From contig NC_087068.1 in NCBI RefSeq assembly GCF_963678635.1, forward strand, positions 928,001 to 992,000: a stretch of DNA of 64,000 nt, written 5' to 3'. Positions 47,391-58,728 of the stretch are shown piece by piece (the first letter of the stretch is position 1; the number at the start of each line of letters is the position of its first letter). Below the pieces are notes generated by a model. That model was not told the DNA's origin, searched no databases, and worked only from the letters and a program-made list of their open reading frames with translations. The translations under genes and the position numbers were made by a program. The DNA is from Symsagittifera roscoffensis. Taxonomy: Eukaryota > Xenacoelomorpha > Acoela > Convolutidae.

Positions 47391-48113
47391 ATGAAACTGA
47401 GAAGTGAGAAGAACCTCAATGGTGATAAAGGGCGAAGTGCTGAGGCCGGATTGCTGAGCGGGACATCAAGGGATCCCTTCGAGGAGGGGGAGCAAACGCT
47501 GATCCGACCCAAATACCACCATCATGCGGACCTGGAAGAGCCAGGCGAGGACTTTGGACGGGAGGAAGTTGAAATAACGCAGGAGGTTTCGGAGCGTTCC
47601 GAGTTCGAACCGCGAGAAGAACTATTTTTTAAAGGAACGTCCAAATCGGAGACTAAGAGTAACAGGTGGAGAAAGGAACAATCCTCTCTAGTTAAACAGG
47701 GCAAGAATGCGATGATGTCGAGCATGAGCCCGTGGGAGGAGCAACTAAGTTCAAATGCGAAGAAAAACTTCAAGACGATGTACGATGAATGCATGAGGTC
47801 GCTCCGAACTGATGGATTGTCCTCTGGATATGACGGTTTGGGGCTCATGAACTCAGACATGGACTTCACACCTAGCCCGAGACAGGAGAAGAGCAAGAAA
47901 GCGTCGTCGGACTCGCCATCTAGACCAATGTCAGACGGAATAACGATGGGAGCGTCGTCGACATACGACATGCTAATGATGTCGATGGGCACACAGACGG
48001 GTGGTGCAACGTCGAGTACCTGGCTGCAACCTCAATTGACGACATCGTCTCTTGGTCTTACCCCAATGCTGGGAACGGCTAGCGACATGAGTGACATGTT
48101 TGCCGGTAAATGA
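47391..48113 (+). CDS. Gag-like or unknown retroelement ORF, truncated
   Basis: ATG at 47391; the frame is open back to about 47248 without another ATG and stops at 48111-48113 (240 residues from the ATG). The protein is hydrophilic, with an acidic/basic head, then a Ser/Met-rich region. Immediately after the stop, coding-like sequence continues in other frames as a heptad-like coiled coil (LEVLRRDLTKKLDG, then GQEKLRNELADVKSQA), which suggests a frameshift in what was a longer gag-type protein. It ends abruptly near 48245. G and C use is higher than in the flanks. No zinc knuckle or protease is seen, so gag is an inference. Confidence 0.45.
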   Translation: MKLRSEKNLNGDKGRSAEAGLLSGTSRDPFEEGEQTLIRPKYHHHADLEEPGEDFGREEVEITQEVSERSEFEPREELFFKGTSKSETKSNRWRKEQSSLVKQGKNAMMSSMSPWEEQLSSNAKKNFKTMYDECMRSLRTDGLSSGYDGLGLMNSDMDFTPSPRQEKSKKASSDSPSRPMSDGITMGASSTYDMLMMSMGTQTGGATSSTWLQPQLTTSSLGLTPMLGTASDMSDMFAGK

Positions 48114-48383
48114 CAGGCCTCGAAGTGCTGCGACGGGACTTGACTAAGAAACTAGATGGAGTCGAAGAGAGCCCAGCAAGGTCAAGAGAAGTTGCGAAAT
48201 GAGCTTGCGGATGTAAAGTCACAGGCAAGAACCGATCAGGCCCAATTTTTCCGTGAACTCATTTATCATCCTTGTACCCCAGTTCAAGCTTAAACTACAA
48301 TTAAATTGTTTCGGAGGTTCCTTATTTTTTGCGAGCCGATTGATCAATGAAAAGATGCTTGCTAGTTTTTTTGGTGCATATAG

Positions 48384-48718
48384 AAAACAGTCCCATACAA
48401 AACAGTCCAATACAAAATAGTCCCAAAAATCATGCAATGGAGGAAAAAAACAGTCCAAAACGAATCAGTCCGGTTTAAGGACGCCGGTGGGCGCACTCTG
48501 CCGCTTCGCGGCGATAACCGGCTCTAAATTTCGCATTAAGTCCTACCCTCTGTTGGCATGCTCGCAACGCGTTGGCGCGAATGCGGCGGTCACTATTTTG
48601 TTCATTATGCTTTTTGAACCAAGGACAATTCTTGGCCTGCCAGCTTGTTAAAACAATTATTAATTGGGACTGTTTTCCGGACTGTTTCGTATTGGACTGT
48701 TTTGTATGGGACTGTTTT
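48384..48718. repeat. Fold-back element with 30-bp perfect inverted arms
   Basis: The left arm (48384-48413) and right arm (48689-48718) are exact reverse complements built from an ACAGTCCCATACAAA-type 15-bp unit. Further units of the same type sit just inside both arms. The loop of about 275 bp is GC-richer than the flanks. The arms suggest a MITE or fold-back transposon; no target duplication was established. Confidence 0.8.
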
Positions 48719-48739
48719 GTACAGACACGGTTTTTCAAC

Positions 48740-51285
48740 GAAACTTACTGGCTTTTGGATCATGGCGTTCCGAAAATATATTTCAAAAATGTTTTTCGGA
48801 AATAATCCAAACACCCAGTTTGATTGATCATAAGCTACTTATTTTTGACTAATATCATCAAAGTCAATTTTTTCCCGCCAAATTGTTTTTATTTTGTTTT
48901 ACTATTAGACTATTTTGCAGAGGAAACCATTAAAACGTAAACACTCGCTGCAACAGCCACCAAGAAAACAGAACAAAAATTGAAATAACAGTTATGATTA
49001 TAATCCTTGATACTCGGTTATGAAATAGACTGAATTGTTGACAACAAACGTTAAAGTTTATCCATTAATACTGCATCATTATAACTTTTTGCTCTTTTTT
49101 TTCATCGAAATTGAGTACGAATTAATTGACTTTATAACTGATTAATATCCGCAAAACTTTGGTGCAGGTAGTCAATAGTCGGCCTGTTTGAACATGTTGA
49201 TATGGGCAATTTGCGAATGCTTGCCCAACTGTTCCGAAATATAAACTTGAGAGCGGAAGAGGGCTAACAAGGGTTTTGTTTTCGTTAAACATGGTATTTA
49301 ATACAATTTCAATTCTATGAGATGGTATTGTATTGTTATATCAGTGTGTCGCATTGGGTTATGTGTTTGTATTTAACTAGTCAGATTTCGGTCTCCGAGA
49401 TGAAAAATGCTCGTCCATAAGTCCATGATTTTTCTGATCCGTCCTAAAAAAAACATAAACACATTTTTGACTACCTCAAAGAAAGCTTGTAAATGTGTGG
49501 CATTTTGCATTCTTCAAAAGCTTCTCTCAGTGACAAGAAAAAAATGTCTGAACTTTTTGGTTTCCAGACTAAATTAGACGAAATATGATTAGAGGCTGAC
49601 ATCCCAAGTTAAATTATACTAAAGTTTAACGCTATACTTTAAACATATTTTAGATATAGTTACCGCTTTTTCTTGAATTTTTGCCAAAGTCAATCGACCT
49701 ACTGTCTCGAAGTAAAATCAATATTTAACAAGGAAAGTGCAAAACAAATGATTTTCGATTTAAAAAAGTAGATCTTTTTTGCAAATCTTCTCTTTTCGAT
49801 CAGGCCATCTTTTTTCCTTTCCTGGCCGCAATTTGCAAAGTGTTTGAGCTTGCTGAACTGTTGAGTTTTGTACGATTATCTTCTTCGCAGCAAAGCGGAG
49901 AAATCTTTTAAGTTAGCTCAAATTAAGAACTTTTTAAATATCGAAATGATCGACCTAATAACTGTCATCAGAAAAATAAAAAGTAATTTAACGAGAACCA
50001 ATGTGATAATGCAAATCGTTGGTTTGAATTATAAAACAACTGCAAAGAAGTTTTTGAATTACATCCGTAAATCAATAAAAGAAACCACTCATTATTTCTT
50101 GAAATGAATAACTTCTCAGCTACAAATAATTGATTCAGTGCTGATTTGAGCACTGTTATACAACAAACAGAGATATGAATCCATGGTTGTTCACAGGTCT
50201 AAGTTGTATGCAAGAGTGGAGTTAGGGGGGGGGGGGCGTGGGACGTACATTTCTTCTTCCCAGGGATTCGACCCCTGTCGATCCAAAGGGTCCGCCTTTG
50301 TACTAATTTGAGATAACTAATTTTTCTGAAGGCACCTTGGGCGCCAAAATTCACTAATGAGGGTCAAAATTTTCCACAAAGAGACAAAAAATTTTTCCAA
50401 AAAGTGCGGCGCAGAAAATTTGGTCAAAATGGGGTCTTTATAGTGAATTGGGAGAGCTCAGAAGATCAGTTTGGTCGACCTAGAACAAAATCAAAATTTT
50501 CAATTTTTTTTTCAAATTTTACAGCCCCACCCCTTCAAGAAAAATCTAGATCCACCCCGGGTTCTATGCTTAATTAGTAGTTTAGTCAACGTTCTTAATT
50601 TAAAAAAACAGACGTTCATAGTTCAAAAAATTCCGTCAGAGTGTTGCTTTGAGCATAAATCTCTTCAAAACCTGAGAACTCATCATTGGCTTTTTTTCTT
50701 TTCACTTAAATTTTTTTTCTTCAAAAACGCTAAAAACACCTACTTTTTTGTATGGCGTGTTTATGTATGCCTTGATCAATGTCCGATAATTTGAAAATTC
50801 ACAAATTTAAAATAATCATCATTGAAAATTTTGCCAAAAGTTAAAAGTTTGTTACTGTTGTTATATCATTTGTGAAAGTCAACTCGAAGACAATTCACGT
50901 CGTTTTTTTTATGCATTGTAAATGCAAGATCGTCCAACCTTTGGTGCTTTGAGTAACCAAGGTCTTAGTCACTTGTGTTTGGTTGCAAACACAACCAAAA
51001 ATTTGACAGAAAATAAATTTACGAACAAAAAACAATTTTTTGGTTTATGGAGAAAACACTTATCATACATTTTCCGTTTATGGGAAAATGTTTATCATAG
51101 AGTTTTCATAGATTTTTCTGTACGTATGGAATTGTATGAAATTGTATGAAAAGAAATTTCCATTTATGAGAATTGTATGATAAGCATTTTTGGTCAACCC
51201 GGGAAAAGTTCAGGTATAGCTGCTTAAGAATAATCACTTGAGTTTATTCACAGGCAGTGGCAAAAATTCGGTCCAAACAATTTCC
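48740..51285. other. No gene recognised; AT-rich DNA
   Basis: One 80-codon frame at 49868-50107 is without motif. A G homopolymer lies at about 50226-50237 and a diverged GGCGCC repeat at 50330-50420. A smaller inverted pair (CTTATCATACA near 51058, TGTATGATAAG near 51174) bounds a possible MITE of about 125 bp. Confidence 0.5.
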
Positions 51286-51485
51286 ATGATTAATTTATCA
51301 AAACTGGGAAACCAATCGGTGTTTTTGTGTTGGCTCGGTATCTTTTGAGACAAAATGTGTGTTGATTTTCGCAGTTTGTCAAAAAAAAAAAACTGTTGCT
51401 CTTGAATTTAAATGTTATGGTACTTATCGGATTTTCGCAATTAATTTGGACGCCTCTGATTAGTTTCAATTCGGTCATACTGAAT

Positions 51486-51575
51486 CTATAGACACAAAAT
51501 TATAATGAAATTGTTGGACTGATGTTGTTGAAGCTTACATCAGTCCATCAATTTCATTATAGTTTTGTGTCTAGA
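51486..51575. repeat. Long near-perfect hairpin, arms about 38 bp
   Basis: The arm from CTATAGACACAAAATTATAA to GGACTGATGT is mirrored by ACATCAGTCC to TTTTGTGTCTAGAG, with few mismatches and a loop of about 11 bases. Weaker complementarity extends outward to about 51420 and 51640, giving a fold-back of some 220 bp. Confidence 0.8.
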
Positions 51576-51639
51576 GACCCAGTACGACCGACTTATAACT
51601 AATCGAAGATTTCCAAGCTAATTGCACAAAAACGATACT

Positions 51640-52783
51640 CAAACTCCAATACGGAGTTCAAAGAAAAATTTTGTTCCGACTTTTGCAACAAAAATAATGT
51701 AAAATTTGCGCTCGGGTGGTTTTTTTTCTTCGGAAATTTTTGGACTTTTTAACTAGTCATTTTTCACGGAATTTTATTGACTCATTCAAAAGGTACTGTT
51801 GACCTGAGCTCAAATTTAAAAAGGTATTTTACATGTGATTAATTTTTGGAACATTATGGGGGTTTAAACAGTGCCAATGTGGACAATTTAGAAAAATTAA
51901 CGCGCTATTTATTTCGCACTATTAACGGACACAGTAAGCGGAGATTTAATCTGTCTTAAAATCATTCCAAGTTGGTTGAAAGAAGCTTACTTGTCATAAT
52001 TGATTTGTTGCTAGGAGCAAAATCTATCACTCCATATCAAATATGGCGTATGGGGGGATGATTTTTAACAAAAAATCTCGTTTTAAAATTATTAGCCTTT
52101 TTACTAGTCCTGTAATTAGTCTTGTTACTAGCTGTAATGACAATGTTTCATTTCAAAGGAAAAAAGTGAACTCTTTTCTTTTGAGCAGGTCTTTTAGCAT
52201 ATGTTGTTCATGAAAAACTCGTCTTAAATATTTTGCCTCTGTATTTTCTGTTTCGATCACCCTAATTCCTAGATTTCAATCTGCGCATTTATTTTTTTCA
52301 AACCACGCAAATGAAAATGATGCTGTAATATTTCGATTGTAAATTCCGTTGTGTTTTCGTGCCCTATTTGCTTAGAATTCAACTTTGAAAGCTTTTGGAT
52401 CTTCTTAGAACCTGGTAGTTATCTGCATACCGTGCAAAAGTTTTCTGGAAGATGATCGATACAAATGCTAAAAACTTTATCAAGGCTACAATGAGAAAAT
52501 GCTCAAAGTTTTAGCGTTGAAAAAGCCCGCTTAGCTTAGTTTCTGAGCTTAGAATACGTTTTGTTTCACCATTTGAAAATAAGCATAGGTTAAACTATGT
52601 AAGCACAGCCCGGGCGAAACTCTGACCTCTGCATTGATTGAGTAGGTGTTGACCTTGACCATGTGATGTTGTGATGAGTGGTCGCGTTTGTCTCTCTGCC
52701 TATGTTGTCGGCTCCTCATGATGTTGAGAGCGAGCCCACGGACTAAATGGAATAAGATCTCCACGAATTCCATCAAAGTCATT
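51640..52783. other. No gene recognised; includes a diverged repeat X copy
   Basis: Apart from the repeat X copy at 51897-52085 nothing is assigned. The last 200 bases before the gap are less AT-rich and look unique. Confidence 0.45.
51897..52085 (-). repeat. Repeat X, diverged copy 7 (3' end only)
   Basis: Reads on the minus strand from the CATCCCCCCATACGCC region to the CGCGTTAA end, with many substitutions. It shows that repeat X also occurs outside the satellite blocks. Confidence 0.65.
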
Positions 52784-52983
52784 NNNNNNNNNNNNNNNNN
52801 NNNNNNNNNNNNNNNNNNNNNNNNNNNNNNNNNNNNNNNNNNNNNNNNNNNNNNNNNNNNNNNNNNNNNNNNNNNNNNNNNNNNNNNNNNNNNNNNNNNN
52901 NNNNNNNNNNNNNNNNNNNNNNNNNNNNNNNNNNNNNNNNNNNNNNNNNNNNNNNNNNNNNNNNNNNNNNNNNNNNNNNNNNN
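52784..52983. other. Assembly gap (200 N)
   Basis: Exactly 200 N bases, at the left edge of the 22-bp repeat array, where assembly probably failed. Confidence 0.99.
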
Positions 52984-54550
52984 GACCCAAGATTCGACTC
53001 ATGATTACACCCTGTTCGACCCAGGATTTGACCCTGTTCGACTCATGATTCGTCCCCTGTTCGACCCCTGATTCGAAATATGATTCAACCCTTGATTCGA
53101 AATATGATTCTACTTATGATTTGACCCTGTTCTACTTATGATTCGACCCTGTTTGACCCTGTTCGACTAATGATTCGACCCTGTTTGACTCATGATTCGA
53201 TTTATGATTCGACCCATGTTTTGACCCGGTTTGACTAAAGATTCGACTCATGATTCGACCCTGTTCGACCCATGATTCGACCCAGGATTAAACCCTGTTC
53301 GACCCATGATTTGAAATAGAAATATGGTTCGACCCTTGATTCGAATTATGATTCGACCCATGACTCAACCCTGTTCGACTCACGATTCGACCTTTTTCGT
53401 CCAATATTTCGACTCTGTTCCACCAAGGAATCGATTCATGGTTTGACCTTGTTCGACTCATGGTTCAACCCTGTTAGACTCATGATTCGACCCTGTCCGA
53501 CCCATGATTCGACCCTGTTCGGCCCCTGATTCGAAATATGATTCGACCATCGATTAGAATCAAAATTCTACTTATCATTCGACCCTGTTCTACTTATGAT
53601 TCGACCCTGTTCGACCCTGTTCGACTAATGATTTGACCCTGTTTGACTCATGATTCGAATTCTGATTCGACCCATGATTTGACCCGGTTTGACCAAAGAC
53701 TCGACTCATGATTCGACCCTGTTCGACCCATGATTCGACCCATGATTAGACCCTGTTCGGCCCATGATTCGACCTTTTTCGTCCAATAATTCGACTCTGT
53801 TCCACCAAGGAATCGATTCATGATTCGACCCTGCTCGACTAATTTTTCGACCCTGTTCGACCCAAGATTCGAGTTCTGATTCGACCCATGATTTGACTTG
53901 GTTTGACCAAAGATTCGACTCATGATCCGACCCTGTTCGAACCATGATTCGATACAGGATTAGACCCTGTTCGGCCCAAGATTCGATTCATGATTCAATC
54001 CTGTTCCACTCATGATTCGACCCTGTTAGATCTATGGTTTGACCCTGTTCGACTCATGATTCGACCGTGTCCAACCCATGATTCGACCCATGATTTGAAA
54101 GATAATTCGACCCTTGATTTGAATTTTGATTCGATCCATGATTCAACCCTGTTCGACTCATGATTCGACATTTTTCGTTCAATATTTCGACTCTGTTCCA
54201 CCAAGGAATCGATTCATGGTTTGACCTTGTTCGACTCATGATTCGACCCTGTTAGACTCATGATTCGACCCTGTCTGACCCATGATTCGATCCTGTTCGG
54301 TTCCTGATTCAAAATATGATTCGACCCTTGATTCGACCGACGCATGATTCGACCGACACATGATTCGACCCTGTTCGAACCATGATTCCACCCATGATTC
54401 GACTCAGGATTAGACCCTATTCGACCCATGAGTCGACTCATGATTGGACCCATGATTCGACACTTGATTCAAGCCATGATTTGACCCATAATTCCACCAC
54501 GTTTGACTCATGATTCGACTCTCCTTGACCAATGATTTGACTTTGTTTGA
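52984..54550. repeat. Minisatellite array of about 22 bp units, block 1
   Basis: Degenerate repeats of the type GATTCGACCCTGTTCGACYC with half-units of about 11 bp (TGATTCGACCCA, TGTTCGACTCA). Because TCGA recurs in phase, several frames stay open and read as Ser/Asn/Arg/Glu-rich peptides; these are not genes. Confidence 0.93.
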
Positions 54551-55815
54551 CTATAGCATTCGATTGAAAGTCATAATTTGCGACCAAAATCGGACACCGT
54601 ACCGTTTGTCCATGTCGGTCGATCCATGAGTTGAACATCTCAGCCCGGACAGCTGATCGATCCTAAAATTTTATTAAAAGTGCCAATATACACTATTTTT
54701 GCGGATTTAAAAAAAAAGTCTTAATACTTATTCCGCCCAAATTTCTCAATTTTGCGATTTTGTAATTTTGCGATCACTTTGTTCTTAATCTGACTCCAAA
54801 AAGGCTGAACTTTCAGCAGGTAGGAAGATGGTCATTTTTTCCCTGTAGCTGTTTGCTGTGGTTTTTTCTTGTTTGGATAAAACCCTGGAGCCAATTTGAA
54901 GTAATTTTGTGTAGCTACCAAACCATCTTAATTTTAAGCCAATTCGGCTTATTTACAAATTTATTTACTAAGTCGATAAGTAACTAAGCCGAAGGGCCTA
55001 AAATGAAGAATATTTGTTAACGTTTTCTTTTTTGGTAAAATTGTGAACAAAACATTTTGAGATTTCACTGAAGTTTGATTGGCTAATTCTTGTCAATCAG
55101 ATTGAAGTTAAATAGTTTCGGTTCCAGATATTCAAATACTAATTTTTGAGCGGAATAAGTAAAAGAAACCCAAAAAATTCCTAAGAACGGTGTTTTTAAA
55201 CTGTCATTTAGGGTTGTGCGGATTTACTTACTAGTAAGTAAAATACTACTAAAAGTACAAGTAATCTACTAGTAAGTATAATAAGGCTTGTTAATAGTAA
55301 ACTGAACCTAAATGAAATTTTGAAATAAATGAGGCTCAACAATTAGACGAAAGATCAGATAAACTTGTTTTTATATACTGCAACGCTGCTTTACTTGATA
55401 TTACTGATCATTTTGATTATTTCGCGGATTATGAAATTGTGTAAGCTGAATGGTCTTCAAGCTTGGTAGTTTTCAAGCAGACCCTGAGTTTCTGAAACTT
55501 ACTAGTAAGTAAAAGTAACTTACTAGTAAAAAGTGGTAACTTACTATTAACTTACCAGTAAAAAATTTTTACTTACTATTTACTGCACAACCCTTCTGTC
55601 AGTAAAAAACACACAGAAAGCCTTCTCTCAAAAGGATCTTTATATTGTTTGAGGAGAATTTGGAAAACAAATTTTTCCTAGAAAATGGTAGTACCGTTCG
55701 AGAGAGCCAAATAAAGTCCAGTTTAGTTTGCTGTACTGATTTGGTTTTTTACCCACCCCGGATCCAAGGGCGAGTGACAAAAAAGTAGTAAATGTTAGAC
55801 ATAAAGTTAGTTCTG
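54551..55815. repeat. 1.3-kb spacer between minisatellite blocks, copy 1
   Basis: Begins at GCATTCGATTGAAAGTC and ends with GGATCCAAGGGCGAGTG shortly before the next array. It is homologous to 57406-58728 and 62265-63540. It contains a hAT-type MITE and no gene. Confidence 0.85.
55209..55595. mobile_element. hAT-type MITE, copy 1
   Basis: Terminal inverted repeats TAGGGTTGTGC and GCACAACCCTT, flanked by CTGTCATT on the left and CTGTCAGT on the right (8 bp, one mismatch). Subterminal TTACTTACTAGTAAGTA palindromes repeat near both ends. 387 bp, no coding. An 8-bp target duplication and a TAGGG-type end fit the hAT superfamily. Confidence 0.8.
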
Positions 55816-57405
55816 TTCGACACATGGTTCCACTCTGTTCGACTCATGATTCGACTGTGTTTGAATCATGATTCGAATTTGTCCGACCCATGATTCGACC
55901 CTGTTCGACCCAAGATTCGACTCATGATTCGACCCTGTTCGACCCAGGCTTCGACCCTGTTCGACTTATGATTCGTCCCTGTTCATCCAATAATTCGACT
56001 TTGTTCCACCAAGGAATCAATTCATGGTTTGACCTTGTTCGACTCGTGATTCGACCCTGTTAGACTCATGATTCGACCCTGTTCGACCCCTGATTTAAAA
56101 TATGATTCGACCCTTGATTCGAATTATGATTCTACTTATGATTTGACCCTACTCGACTCATGATTCGATCCTGTTCGACGACCCCTGATTCGAAATGCGA
56201 TTCGCCCCTTGATTCGAATTATGATTCGACCCATGATTCAATCCTGTTCGAATCATGATTCGACCCTGTTCGTCCAAAAATTCGACCCCGTTCGCCCTAT
56301 GAATCTTCTCATGCTTTGACCCTGTTCGACTAATTATTCGACCCTGTTTGGCCCAAGATTCGATTCATGATTCGATCCTGTTCCACTCATGATTCGATCC
56401 TGTTAGATCTATGGTTTGACCCTGTTCGACTCATGATTCGACCCTGTCCGACCCATGACTCGACGCATGATTTGAAATTCGATTCGATCCTTGATTCGAA
56501 TTATGATTCGACCCATGATTCAACCCTGTTCGACTCATGATTCGACCTTTTCCGTCCAATATTTCGACCCCGTTCAACCAATGAATCGGCTCATGGTTTG
56601 ACGTTGTTCGACTCATGGTTCAACCCTGTTAGACGCATGATTCGACCCTGTCCGACCCATGGTTTGACCCTGTTCGACCCCTGATTCGAAATATGTTTCG
56701 ACCCTTGATTCGAATTATGATTCTACTTATGATTTGACCCTAATCTACTCATGATTCGACCCTGTTCGACGACCCCTGATTCGAAATGTGATTCGACCCT
56801 TGATTCGAATTATGATTCGATCCATGCTTCAATCCTGTTCGAAGCATGATTCGACCCTGTTCGTCCAAAAATTTGACCCCATTCCACCAATGAACCTACT
56901 CATGATTCGACCCTGTTCGACGAATTATTTGACCCTGTTCGCCCATGATTCAACACATGATTAGACCCTGTTCGGCCCAAGATTCGATTCATGATTCGAC
57001 CCTGTCCGACCCATGATTTGACCCTGTTCGACCCCTGATTCGAAATATGATTCGACCCTTGATTCGAATTATGATTCTACTTATGATTTGACCCTAATCT
57101 ACTCATGATTCGATCCTGTTCGACGACCCCTGATTCGAAATGTGATTCGACCCTTGATTCGAATTATGATTTGACCCATGCTTCAATCCTGTTCGAATCA
57201 TGATTCGACCCTGTTCGTCCAAAAATTTGACCCCATTCCACCAATGAACCTACTCATGATTCGACCCTGTTCGACTAATTATTTGACCCTGTTCGCCCAT
57301 GATTCAACACATGATTAGACCATGTTCGGCCCAAGATTCGATTCATGATTCGATCCTGTTCCACTCATGATTCGACCCTGTTCGACCAATGATTTGTTCG
57401 ACTAT
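55816..57405. repeat. Minisatellite array of about 22 bp units, block 2
   Basis: Same repeat as block 1, with longer-range order: a stretch of about 340 bp containing GACGACCCCTGATTCGAAAT recurs near 56180, 56770 and 57125. Confidence 0.93.
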
Positions 57406-58728
57406 GGCATTCGATTGAAAGTCATAATTTGCGACCAAAATCGGACACCGTACCTTTTGTCCGTGTCGATCGACCCATGAGTTGAACACCTCAACCCGGA
57501 CAGCTGATCGATCCTAAAATTTTATTAAAAGTGCTAATATACACTAATTTTGCGGAATTTAAAAAAGTCTTAATACTTATTCCGCCCAAATTTCTCAATT
57601 TTGCGATTTTGTAATTTTTAATGTATAAATTTTGAGAACAATAAACTGATAGCATTGATTGGTTTGATAAAAAAACAAATGCGATCACTTTATTCTTAAT
57701 CTGACTCCAAAAAGGCTGAACTTCGAGCAGGTAGAAAGATGGTCATTTTTTCCCCGTAGCTGTTTGCTGTGGTTTTTTCTAGTTTGGATAAAACCCTGGA
57801 GCAAATTTGAAGTAATTTTGAGTAGTTTTCAAACCATTTTCATTTTAAGCCAATTCGGCTTGTTTACAAATCTATGTACTAAGTCAATAAGTAACTAAGC
57901 CGAAGGGCCTAAAATCAAGAATTTTTATTAACGTTTTCTTTTTTGGTAAAATTGTGAACAAAACATTTTGAGATTTCACTGAAGTTTGATTGGCTAATTC
58001 TAGTCAATCAGATTGAAGCTAAATAGTTTCGGTTCCAGATATTCAAATACTAATTTTTGAGCGGAATAAGTGAAAAAAACCCAAAAAAATGCCTAAGAAC
58101 GGTGTTTTTAAACTGTCCTTTAGGGTTGTGCAGATTTACTTACTAGTAAGTAAAATACTACTAAAAGTACAAGTAAATTACTAGTAAGTAAAATAAGGCT
58201 TGTTAATAGTAAACTGAACCAAAATGAAATTTTTGAAACAAATGAGGCTCAACAATTAGACGAAAGAGCAGATAAACTTGTTTTTTTATACTGCAACGCT
58301 GCTTTACTTGATATTACTGATCATTTTGATTATTTCGCGGATTATGAGATTGTGTAAACTGAATAGTCTTCAAACTTGGTAGTTTTCAAGCAGACCCTGA
58401 GTTTCTGGAACTTACTAGTGAGTAAAAGTAACTTACTAGTAAAAAGTGGTAACTTACTAGTAACTTACCTGTAAAAAAAATTTACTTACTATTTACTGCA
58501 CAACCCTACTGTCAGTAAAAAACACACATAAAGCCTTCTCTCAAAAGGATCTTTAAATTGTTTGAGGAGAATTTGGAAAACAAATCTTTCCTAGAAAATG
58601 GTAGTACTGTTCGAGAGAGCCAAATAAAGTCCAGTTTAGTTTGCTGTACTGATTTGGTTTTTTACCCACCCCGGATCCAAGGGCGAGTGACAAAAAAGTA
58701 GTAAATGTTAGACATAAAGTTAGTTCTG
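57406..58728. repeat. 1.3-kb spacer, copy 2
   Basis: Closely matches copy 1 throughout, including the MITE, the AGTCATAATTTGCGACC start and the GGATCCAAGGGCGAG end. Confidence 0.85.
58121..58508. mobile_element. hAT-type MITE, copy 2
   Basis: TAGGGTTGTGC ... GCACAACCCTA, flanked by CTGTCCTT and CTGTCAGT (two differences). 388 bp, same position in the spacer as copy 1, so it was amplified with the spacer rather than inserted again. Confidence 0.8.

Noticed and set aside
50255-50285. T-arm-like CAGGGATTCGACCCCTG resembling a tRNA 3' half
   Set aside because: No D-arm, anticodon arm or acceptor pairing is found upstream; probably chance or an old SINE scrap.
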